Shown here one piece after another: positions 1 to 5,092 of a stretch of DNA of 7,207 bases. A program made the translations under genes and the position numbers. The notes under the pieces were generated by a model. That model was not told the DNA's origin, ran no database searches, and was given only the letters and a program-made list of their open reading frames with translations. The stretch comes from Pseudomonadota bacterium (lineage in GTDB: Bacteria > Pseudomonadota > Alphaproteobacteria > Rhizobiales > Rhizobiaceae): positions 1-7,207 of the forward strand of contig JAEZHO010000267.1 of assembly GCA_023416545.1 (NCBI GenBank). Reading direction: 5' to 3'. Numbering within the stretch: position 1 is the first letter of the stretch; each line of letters opens with the position of its first letter.

Positions 1-446
1 CGGTACATGTAGGGCAGGGCGAGGATGGTGTAGCCGAAGGCGAGCAGCGCATTGGTCCCGACGATGGAGCCGGTGAGCGGCAGCCAGCTGGATGTATTGT
101 AGAGGCGGATATAGCCGAAGACGATGACGATTGCCGGGATGACGAGCGGCAGGAGCGTGACGAACTCCACATAGGGCCGCGCCCAGGGCATCTTCAGGCG
201 GACCCAGAAGGCGGTCGGCACGACGATCAGGACGCCGATGGCGATCGTCACAAGGGCCATGACGACCGAATAGGAGAAGGTCGCCTGGAACTGCGGGTCG
301 GCGAAGACCTCGCGATAGGCGTCGAAGGAATAGACGCCGCGCCGGGCCTTCAGCGAAAACTCGAACATGCCGGTGAGGGGCACGAAGAAGTAAAGCAGGC
401 CGAGGATCAGAACGCCCCAGCCGAGGATGCGCGCGCCGAGGCTCAT
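1..446 (-). CDS. ABC transporter permease, second subunit (partial, C-terminus outside window)
   Basis: This is an inner-membrane channel subunit of an ABC importer of the polyamine/iron/phosphonate type (PotC-like, binding-protein-dependent permease fold). Only the first 148 residues are present; the frame runs off the left edge without a stop. Reading begins MSLGARILGWGVLIL, with a first membrane helix at about residues 7-27. A periplasmic stretch follows, containing YSFDAYREVFADPQF, the usual place where these permeases place a short soluble segment before helix 2. Further hydrophobic segments lie near 58-80, 93-114 and 128-147. The conserved EAA loop that docks on the ATPase would lie beyond the window. 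The ATG overlaps the stop of the upstream permease by four bases (ATGA), indicating translational coupling and a heterodimeric channel. The ATPase gene is not visible here. The family call is firm; the substrate is unknown. Confidence 0.92.
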   Translation of the reverse strand, partial: MSLGARILGWGVLILGLLYFFVPLTGMFEFSLKARRGVYSFDAYREVFADPQFQATFSYSVVMALVTIAIGVLIVVPTAFWVRLKMPWARPYVEFVTLLPLVIPAIVIVFGYIRLYNTSSWLPLTGSIVGTNALLAFGYTILALPYMY

Positions 447-1318
447 TTCAGCCACCTCTCGGCGCGGATGCGCAGCCAGATGTAGATGACGTTGGCGATC
501 GCCGTGACGACGATCATCCCGAAGGCCATGGCATAGCCCAGATTGGGGTTGCCGAGCACGTCGCCGCGGATCTGCGCGAAGAGCTGGATCGGCACGATGT
601 TGAGGCTCGATCCCGTCAGCGCGATGGCGGTCGCGACGGCCCCGAAGGCATTGGCGAAGAGGAGCGCGAAGGTGCCGAGCAGGGAGGGAAAGAGGATGGG
701 CAGCGCGACCATGCGCCAATATTGCAGGGTCGAGGCGCCGAGGACCTGTGCCGCCTCCCGCCATTCCCGGCGCAGTCCTTCGAGAGCCGGCGTGATGATG
801 AGGATCATCAGCGGAATCTGGAAGAACAGGTAGGTGACGGTGAGGCCCCAGAAGCTCAGGATGCTGAAGCCGATATCGCGCTGCAGGACGATCCCGAAAT
901 TCTGGCGAAGAAAGACCGTGACGAGACCCACCGGGCCGAAGGTCGCGAGGAATGCAAAGGCCAGCGGCACGCCGGCGAAATTCGAGGCGACGCCGGAGAA
1001 CGTCATCAGCGGCGAGCGCACCCAGCGCGGCACGGCGCCGAAGACGACGGCGACGGCCATGCCGAAGCCGATGAGGCATCCGAGAGCGGCGGAGGTCGCC
1101 GATATCCGCACGGAAATCCAGTAGCTCGACGGGATGGTGCCGCTGTTGAGATCGATGATGTTCTGCAGGGTGAAGGAGCCGTCGCGCGCCTGAAAGGCCC
1201 CGACGACGATATGCATGGTCGGCAGCACGAGGAACAACAGCACGAAGAGCGCAAAGGGCGCGAGCCCAAGCCAGGTCAGCGGCAGCCGCAGCCGGGTTGC
1301 GGGAGAGCTATTGTTCAT
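443..1318 (-). CDS. ABC transporter permease, first subunit (PotB-like)
   Basis: A 291-residue inner-membrane permease subunit, a complete and normal length for the family. After a short basic cytoplasmic N-terminus, hydrophobic helices lie at about residues 15-40, 67-95, 112-137, 155-177, 210-235 and 262-284. The cytoplasmic EAA loop is textbook: EAA at 188-190, G194 and V-A-L-P at 204-207, matching the EAA-x3-G-x9-I-x-LP pattern that contacts the ATPase. The start is ATG at 1318, with a GAGGGAG ribosome-binding sequence about 12 bases upstream. The frame is open back to a TTG at 1390, but that would add a 24-residue arginine-rich, non-membrane leader and is unlikely. It follows the binding-protein gene after a 117-base gap with a strong hairpin, and overlaps the next permease by four bases. 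The two permeases presumably form the heterodimeric pore for the solute captured by the upstream binding protein. The substrate cannot be read from the permease. Confidence 0.94.
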   Translation of the reverse strand: MNNSSPATRLRLPLTWLGLAPFALFVLLFLVLPTMHIVVGAFQARDGSFTLQNIIDLNSGTIPSSYWISVRISATSAALGCLIGFGMAVAVVFGAVPRWVRSPLMTFSGVASNFAGVPLAFAFLATFGPVGLVTVFLRQNFGIVLQRDIGFSILSFWGLTVTYLFFQIPLMILIITPALEGLRREWREAAQVLGASTLQYWRMVALPILFPSLLGTFALLFANAFGAVATAIALTGSSLNIVPIQLFAQIRGDVLGNPNLGYAMAFGMIVVTAIANVIYIWLRIRAERWLK

Positions 1319-1392
1319 CGGCGCGGTCGTCTCCCTCGGCTCGGTTGTCGATTGGTGGCGAAAGTACGGCGAGTGGAGCCGAGATGGCAAGC

Positions 1393-1415
1393 CCGGCCCG
1401 AGAGGTTCGGGCCGG
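1393..1415 (-). promoter_or_regulatory. intercistronic stem-loop between binding-protein and permease genes
   Basis: A perfect 9-base-pair GC-rich inverted repeat (CCGGCCCGA at 1393-1401 and TCGGGCCGG at 1407-1415) encloses a 5-base loop, 20 bases beyond the stop codon of the solute-binding protein. In the direction of transcription no U-run follows, so it does not look like a complete intrinsic terminator. Such hairpins after binding-protein genes commonly protect the upstream mRNA from 3' exonucleases, or partly attenuate transcription, so that the binding protein outnumbers the membrane subunits. That role is inferred from position. Confidence 0.6.
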
Positions 1416-1435
1416 ACCTGCGTGGCGAAGGCTGC

Positions 1436-2542
1436 TTACTGGACGTTGGCGCCGACGACGCCGTCCCAGCTGCCGGTGACGGCGGCCTTGTTGGCATTCT
1501 GCTCCTCGACCGTCGGGAAGACGGCGGCTTCGTAGCTTTCAGCCGGCGGCAGGGCGTCCAGGAGCTCCTGCGGGATCTTGCCGGCCTTGGCCATGGCGTT
1601 GAAGCGGGCCGGGTGGCAGTAGCCCTTCAGCCAGAGGTTCTGGCCCTCGTCGGAATAGAGGTATTCCATCCACAGCTTTGCGGCATTCGGATGCGGCGCA
1701 TAGGCGGAAATCCCCTGGACGTAGACGCCGGCGAGCACGCCCGTCTTCGGAACGACGACCTCGACCGGCGGGTTGTCCTTGAGCTCGTCGCGCCAGGCGA
1801 GGGCGTTGTAGTCCCAGGCGATCGCGATCGGCGTCGCGCCCTGCGCGATCGTGCCGGCCTTGGCGATGACCGGAACGAAGTTGCCGGCCTTGTTCAGTTC
1901 CGCAAAGTATTCGAGACCGGCCTTGCCGGCTTCCTCGCCGGACTTGGCGCCCTTGGAAAGGCCTGCCGCGAGGACGGCGAGGATTGCCTGGTTGGACGCG
2001 CGCGGGTCGCCGGCAAGCGCCACCTGGCCGGCATATTCCGGCTTCAGGAGGTCGGCCCAGTCCTGCGGCACGGTCTCGACCATGTCCTTGTTCACGATGA
2101 AGGAGAGAACGCCGTAGTAATCGCCGTACCAGTGGCCGTCGGCATCCTTGACCTCGTCCGGGATTTCGTCCCAGGTCGAGACCTTGTAGGGCTGCAGGAG
2201 GCCTTCTTCCTTCATCTGCGGACCGAAGGAGAGGCCGACGTCGATGACGTCCGGGGCCTGCGGTCCCTTGTTGTCCTTGTTCGCCTTGATGGCTTCCACC
2301 TCATCGGCCGAACCGGCGTCCGGGTTCAATTCGTTGACCTGGATTTCCGGATACTTGGCCTTAAAGCCGGCGATGACGTCGCCGTAGCCGCACCAGCTGT
2401 GGGGCAGGGCGATGGTGGTCAGCATGCCTTCCTTCTTCGCGGCCTCGATCAGCTCCGCGCTCGGTTCGGCGTAGGCGAGGCTGGTCGATGCGATGACGAC
2501 GGCGGTCGTCATGGAAAGAAGGCGGTGGGTCCTGTCGAGCAC
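1436..2542 (-). CDS. ABC transporter periplasmic solute-binding protein
   Basis: A 368-residue extracellular solute-binding protein of the spermidine/putrescine-iron-phosphonate superfamily (SBP_bac_6/8-like). It captures the ligand in the periplasm and delivers it to the two permeases encoded downstream. A Sec signal peptide is evident: basic MLDRTHR, a hydrophobic core at about 9-22, and an AYA cleavage site before E26. The mature protein opens with LIEAAKKEGMLTTIALPHSW, the usual first beta strand of the family. Other family-like segments are PDVIDVGLSFGPQM (97-110), the hinge-like YYGVLSFIVNKDMVETVPQDW (142-162), IAWDYNALAW (241-250) and the C-terminal AAKLWMEYLYSDEGQNLWL (287-305). It starts with GTG at 2542, supported by a perfect AGGAGG five bases upstream; the next ATG (residue 11) would cut into the signal peptide. 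Two cysteines remain in the mature chain (C51, C309). The ligand is unknown; the neighbouring amidohydrolase suggests an amide or N-acyl compound, but this is inference. Confidence 0.94.
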   Translation of the reverse strand: MLDRTHRLLSMTTAVVIASTSLAYAEPSAELIEAAKKEGMLTTIALPHSWCGYGDVIAGFKAKYPEIQVNELNPDAGSADEVEAIKANKDNKGPQAPDVIDVGLSFGPQMKEEGLLQPYKVSTWDEIPDEVKDADGHWYGDYYGVLSFIVNKDMVETVPQDWADLLKPEYAGQVALAGDPRASNQAILAVLAAGLSKGAKSGEEAGKAGLEYFAELNKAGNFVPVIAKAGTIAQGATPIAIAWDYNALAWRDELKDNPPVEVVVPKTGVLAGVYVQGISAYAPHPNAAKLWMEYLYSDEGQNLWLKGYCHPARFNAMAKAGKIPQELLDALPPAESYEAAVFPTVEEQNANKAAVTGSWDGVVGANVQ

Positions 2543-2547
2543 GATAT

Positions 2548-2553
2548 CCTCCT
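2548..2553 (-). promoter_or_regulatory. ribosome-binding site deciding the GTG start of the ABC binding protein
   Basis: On the minus strand AGGAGG is followed by ATATC and then GTG. It is a perfect anti-16S match at a 5-base spacing, which fixes the non-ATG start at 2542 and predicts strong translation, as expected for an abundant periplasmic binding protein. Confidence 0.8.
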
Positions 2554-2590
2554 GGGGTTTGGTCGTGTTGCGGCGACTCGTAGAGCCGGT

Positions 2591-2607
2591 TCATGTACGG
2601 TATGTGA
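2591..2607. promoter_or_regulatory. imperfect 17-bp palindrome, possible operator upstream of the ABC operon
   Basis: TCATGTAC-G-GTATGTGA has 6 of 8 symmetric positions matching around a central base. It lies 49 bases upstream of the binding-protein start, in the 125-base gap after the regulator gene. The size and symmetry fit a dimeric helix-turn-helix regulator site. No convincing -35/-10 pair was found next to it, and which protein would bind is unknown. It could be chance. Confidence 0.3.
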
Positions 2608-2622
2608 CAGTCTGCTAGGCCG

Positions 2623-2674
2623 GGTATTCCTCTTTGGTATTCCTTGCGGCGGGCATTTCGCGGCCGGTTATTCC
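2623..2674. repeat. short direct repeats GGTATTCCT in the leader of the ABC operon
   Basis: GGTATTCCT occurs exactly at 2623-2631 and again at 2636-2644, a 13-base step. A near copy, GGTTATTCC, lies at 2666-2674, overlapping the last codons and stop of the regulator gene. On the minus strand these read AGGAATACC. They sit in the only gap between the regulator and the binding-protein gene, so they may be regulator contact sites or an mRNA leader element. The exact pair is certain as sequence; the function is speculative. Confidence 0.4.
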
Positions 2675-3555
2675 ATTTTGTGCCGGTGCGGGCGGCGGAA
2701 GAGCCGCGACTGCTCGAAGAGGTCTTCGAGGGAGGTCATGCGCTCGCGGGTCCTGTCCCAGGTGGCGCTCTGCACGGCCTCGATCAGCGCCTCGACGAGG
2801 AACAGGGTGACGACGGAGGAGTCCCAGGCGCTCGGCGCCTCGATCCGGACGCGGAAGGTGTGGCGGGCATGCTTGGCGACGGGGGATGCCCAGATATCGG
2901 TGATCAGGACGATGACGACGCCGTTCTGGGTGGCGACCTCCGCCAGGGTCGCCATCTCCTGCTCGTAGCGGCGGATGTCGAAGATCACCAGCACGTCGCC
3001 GCGGTTCATGTTCAGCACATGCTGGGGCCAGGAACTCGAATTGGTCGAGATCAGCGTCGTCTTCGGACGGATGACCTGCATGTGGGTGAAGAAGTATTCC
3101 GCAAGCGACCCGGTGATGCGGCCCCCGACGAAATAGACGCTGCGGTCGAGATCGCCCAGCAGCGCGGCGGCACCCTCGAAGGTCTTCGTGTCCAGCGCGG
3201 ACAGGGTGTCCCTGAGGTTGGCGGTGACGGCGTCCGCGAAGCGGTTGAGGATGTGCGTGCCCGGCGCGTTCAGCGCCCAGCGATCATGCTTGGCGATCGG
3301 GTTGGAGATCGTTTCCTCGAGCTCGTGGTGCAGGTGAGACTGGAATTCCGGATATCCCTTGAAACCGAGCTTCTGCACCATGCGGGCAACCGTCGGCGTC
3401 GAAACGCCGGCGCTCTCCGCAATCGTCGTGATGCTCCCCAGGCCGGACACCGGATAATTCTCCAAGATCCTGTCGGCCAGCTGCTTTTCGGCGCGCGTCA
3501 GGCTGTCGTAGCGGGTGCGGATGACATCCGAGACGGTGCGTGCGGCGGTTGGCAC
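2668..3555 (-). CDS. MurR/RpiR-family transcriptional regulator (HTH + SIS domain)
   Basis: A 295-residue cytoplasmic DNA-binding regulator, normal length for the RpiR family. The N-terminal HTH_6 domain spans about residues 1-78: the opening helix TVSDVIRTRYDSLTRAEKQL (7-26) and the helix-turn-helix around ITTIAESAGVSTPTVARMVQ (42-61), followed by KLGFKGYPEFQ. A SIS (sugar isomerase) ligand-binding domain runs from about 135 to 260, starting with the strand VYFVGGRITGSLAEYF and including DVLVIFDIRRYEQE (187-200) and VVIVLITD (213-220). This domain senses phosphosugars in several members. No ATG is available upstream of the HTH except one deep in the opposing gene. GTG at 3555 gives the right domain start and has AAGGGAA eight bases upstream, plus a good promoter about 40 bases upstream. 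It is divergent from the amidohydrolase and upstream of the ABC genes on the same strand, so it probably controls one or both transport operons and itself. Confidence 0.94.
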   Translation of the reverse strand: MPTAARTVSDVIRTRYDSLTRAEKQLADRILENYPVSGLGSITTIAESAGVSTPTVARMVQKLGFKGYPEFQSHLHHELEETISNPIAKHDRWALNAPGTHILNRFADAVTANLRDTLSALDTKTFEGAAALLGDLDRSVYFVGGRITGSLAEYFFTHMQVIRPKTTLISTNSSSWPQHVLNMNRGDVLVIFDIRRYEQEMATLAEVATQNGVVIVLITDIWASPVAKHARHTFRVRIEAPSAWDSSVVTLFLVEALIEAVQSATWDRTRERMTSLEDLFEQSRLFRRPHRHKME

Positions 3556-3590
3556 TGATGCTGTTCCCTTCCGGTCTTCGCCGGTTGATC

Positions 3591-3600
3591 GGATTAATCC
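3591..3600. promoter_or_regulatory. perfect 10-bp palindrome over the regulator promoter -10
   Basis: GGATTAATCC reads identically on both strands and covers the -10 hexamer (ATTAAT) of the promoter proposed for the RpiR gene. A protein bound here would block that promoter, so it is a candidate autoregulatory operator. A perfect 10-base palindrome can occur by chance, so this rests mainly on position. Confidence 0.35.
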
Positions 3601-3621
3601 CTCTTTCGCGGGGCGAGTCAA
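3593..3621 (-). promoter_or_regulatory. candidate sigma-70 promoter of the RpiR regulator gene
   Basis: On the minus strand TTGACT (3621-3616) is followed, after exactly 17 bases, by ATTAAT (3598-3593). The -35 matches the consensus at 5 of 6 positions and the -10 at 4 of 6. Transcription would begin near 3586, leaving a leader of about 30 bases before the GTG at 3555 with room for the AAGGGAA ribosome-binding site. The -35 overlaps the left arm of the inverted repeat at 3617-3659. Confidence 0.6.
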
Positions 3622-3659
3622 TGCGGCCCTTGAAGAGAAATTTTCAGAACCGCATTGAC
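3617..3659. promoter_or_regulatory. 10-bp perfect inverted repeat in the divergent control region, probable operator
   Basis: GTCAATGCGG (3617-3626) and CCGCATTGAC (3650-3659) are exact reverse complements separated by 23 bases; arm centres are 33 bases apart, close to three helical turns. Each arm contains the TTGAC of an outward-facing -35. The AT-rich middle contains a nested symmetric element, TGAA-N8-TTCA (3631-3646), with GAAATTTTC inside it; RpiR-family sites often have GAA/TTC half-sites. Binding here could repress or activate both divergent genes. That the neighbouring RpiR protein is the binder is inferred from adjacency. Confidence 0.55.
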
Positions 3660-3683
3660 GCCAGGCAAAAGATGAAGAATTCT
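3655..3683 (+). promoter_or_regulatory. candidate promoter of the amidohydrolase gene
   Basis: TTGACG (3655-3660) is followed after 17 bases by AATTCT (3678-3683). The -35 matches 5 of 6 consensus positions, while the -10 is weak (3 of 6). A start near 3690 would give a leader of about 28 bases before the ATG at 3718. The weak -10 suggests the promoter may need an activator. The -35 lies in the right arm of the inverted repeat, mirroring the regulator promoter. Confidence 0.4.
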
Positions 3684-3717
3684 TTTCTCCGTGTTCCACG
3701 CTTGCGCTCCGGACGAC

Positions 3718-4515
3718 ATGCTGGCCGAAACGACATTCTTCGCGGAAAGTGACGGCGAGCCGGTTGCGGTGGAGAACCCAAGGGGACGGGGCGAGGTTCT
3801 CCTCGTCTGCGAGCACGCCTCGCGCCGGCTGCCGAAGCGCTACGGAACCCTTGGACTTTCAGAGGACGCGCTCGCCTCGCATATCGCCTGGGACCCCGGC
3901 GCGCTCGCCGTTGCGCGGCTGATGTCGAAGCGGCTCGACGCCACCCTCATCTTCCAGCGCTTTTCCCGCCTCGTCTACGACTGCAACCGGCCGCCGGAAT
4001 CGCCGGCGGCGATGCGGGATGTGAGCGAGATCTTCCGCATTCCGGGCAACGAGAACCTGTCTGCGGCGGAGAAAACCCTGCGCACCGCGTCGCTCTACCT
4101 GCCGTTCCAGGGCGCCATCCGCGAGGAGATCGCAACGCGGCAGGCGAAGGGAATTGAGACGGTCCTGGTCACGGTTCACAGCTTCACGCCCGTCTACTTC
4201 GGCAGGCAGCGCGCGGTCGAGATCGGCATCCTGCACGATCGGGACAGCCGGCTCGCCGATGCGATGCTGGAAGCGGCAGGCGATGCGGGTCCCTACAGGG
4301 TGGAGCGCAACGAACCCTACGGTCCCGCCGACGGCGTCACGCATACGCTCGAACTTCACGCCTTGCCTGGCGGGCTCCTGAACGTGATGATCGAGATCCG
4401 CAACGACCTGATCGCCGATGAAACGGGGCAGGGCGCGGCGGCGGATTTCCTCGGCGACCTGCTGAGAAAGAGCATCGATACGCTGACCAAGAACAACAAT
4501 GATGGCGGCGGTTGA
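3718..4515 (+). CDS. N-formylglutamate amidohydrolase family protein
   Basis: A 265-residue cytoplasmic enzyme of the FGase family (PF05013), whose characterised member HutG hydrolyses N-formyl-L-glutamate to glutamate and formate using a metal. Family blocks appear in order: ENPRGRGEVLLVCEHAS (19-35, with the E32/H33 pair expected near the metal), SHIAWDPGA (54-62), FSRLVYDCNRP (82-92, the signature D/N-R block), VTVHSFTPVYFG (151-162) and NVMIEIRND (222-230). No signal peptide is present. ATG at 3718 gives the usual family length; an in-frame GTG at 3691 would add nine residues, and neither start has a clear Shine-Dalgarno. The gene is divergent from an RpiR regulator and followed after 67 bases by TRAP transporter genes on the same strand, suggesting cotranscription. 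No other Hut genes are in view, so it may be a paralogue acting on another N-acyl or amide substrate imported by the adjacent transporters. The family assignment is firm and the substrate is not. Confidence 0.93.
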   Translation: MLAETTFFAESDGEPVAVENPRGRGEVLLVCEHASRRLPKRYGTLGLSEDALASHIAWDPGALAVARLMSKRLDATLIFQRFSRLVYDCNRPPESPAAMRDVSEIFRIPGNENLSAAEKTLRTASLYLPFQGAIREEIATRQAKGIETVLVTVHSFTPVYFGRQRAVEIGILHDRDSRLADAMLEAAGDAGPYRVERNEPYGPADGVTHTLELHALPGGLLNVMIEIRNDLIADETGQGAAADFLGDLLRKSIDTLTKNNNDGGG

Positions 4516-4582
4516 AGAGGTGGAACGGACTGGGAGAATGAAAGGGTGCGCTATCACGTCATACTAGCCGCGGCGGGCGCCG

Positions 4583-5092
4583 ATGCCTGACGCCCTGAAG
4601 ACCTATGTCCGCGTCGTCGACCGCTTCAACCGCGGCGTCGGGCGCGTGACCATGTATCTGATCTTCGTGATGATGGGGATCCTGCTGTGGTCCTCCGTCT
4701 CGAAGTCCTTCTTCCTGCCTTCGCTCTGGACCCTCGAAATGGCCCAGTTCGTCATGGCCGCCTATTACCTGCTCGGCGGCGCCTATTCCCTGCAGCTCGA
4801 TTCCCACGTGCGGATGGACCTTGCCTATGGCCGCTGGTCGCCGAAGGCCAAGGCGATGGTGGACGTGGTCACCATCTTCATGCTCTTCGTCTACCTCTTC
4901 TTCCTCCTCTATGGCGGCGTTTCCAGCACGACCTACGCCCTTCAGTACAACGAGACGAGCTATTCCTCCTGGTCTCCGTACATGGCGCCGATCAAGATCA
5001 TCATGGTCATCGGCATCTTCCTCACCTTCCTCCAGGCGACCTCGATCTTCATCAAGGATCTCGCCGTCGCCGTCGGGAGGCCGCTGGCATGA
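4583..5092 (+). CDS. TRAP transporter small transmembrane subunit (DctQ type)
   Basis: A 169-residue inner-membrane protein that pairs with the large subunit to form the ion-driven TRAP uptake channel. It has four hydrophobic segments at about residues 22-40, 52-70, 92-112 and 135-157, the normal topology. Family hallmarks are the LEMAQFVMAAYYLLGGAYSL segment (51-70, with the conserved Glu52) and SHVRMDL (74-80), the most conserved stretch of DctQ proteins. The ATG at 4583 has only a weak purine stretch upstream (GGCGGG), but it places the first helix correctly. Its stop overlaps the start of the large-subunit gene by four bases (ATGA), so translation of the two membrane subunits is probably coupled. 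It lies 67 bases after the amidohydrolase stop. Confidence 0.95.
   Translation: MPDALKTYVRVVDRFNRGVGRVTMYLIFVMMGILLWSSVSKSFFLPSLWTLEMAQFVMAAYYLLGGAYSLQLDSHVRMDLAYGRWSPKAKAMVDVVTIFMLFVYLFFLLYGGVSSTTYALQYNETSYSSWSPYMAPIKIIMVIGIFLTFLQATSIFIKDLAVAVGRPLA

Noticed and set aside
1319..1390. Upstream TTG start for the first permease, adding 24 residues
   Set aside because: The added residues are polar and arginine-rich, TTG is a rare start, and the ATG at 1318 has a suitable purine stretch before it.
722..2968. Very long plus-strand open frame (748 codons) opposite the permease, receptor and regulator genes
   Set aside because: It is antisense to three well-supported genes. Its translation is low-complexity, rich in Arg, Gly, Asp and Glu, with no recognisable domain. 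Long antisense frames are expected with GC-biased third positions.
3691..3717. GTG at 3691 as start of the amidohydrolase
   Set aside because: It would lie almost at the predicted transcription start with no leader, and adds nine residues not expected for the family. It remains possible because the ATG at 3718 also lacks a clear ribosome-binding site.
3556..3816. N-terminal extension of the RpiR regulator to an ATG at 3816 (382 residues in total)
   Set aside because: It would run through the divergent promoters and into the opposing amidohydrolase gene, adds sequence unlike any RpiR N-terminus, and makes the protein far too long. GTG at 3555 fits the domain start and has a ribosome-binding site.
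4512..4539. Possible separate promoter for the TRAP genes (TTGAAG, 16 bases, GAGAAT)
   Set aside because: Both hexamers match at only 4 of 6 positions with a short spacer, and the pair starts inside the amidohydrolase stop region. Cotranscription across the 67-base gap is simpler.
4538..4567. Mini-ORF MKGCAITSY followed by TAG before the TRAP genes, as a possible leader peptide
   Set aside because: The purine stretch GGGAG is only one base from its ATG, too close for good initiation, and there is no run of regulatory codons or attenuator pair.
4687..5088. Upstream extension of the TRAP large-subunit frame
   Set aside because: It overlaps the small-subunit gene in another frame and gives an arginine/proline-rich, non-membrane translation. 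The ATGA junction at 5089 is the normal arrangement.
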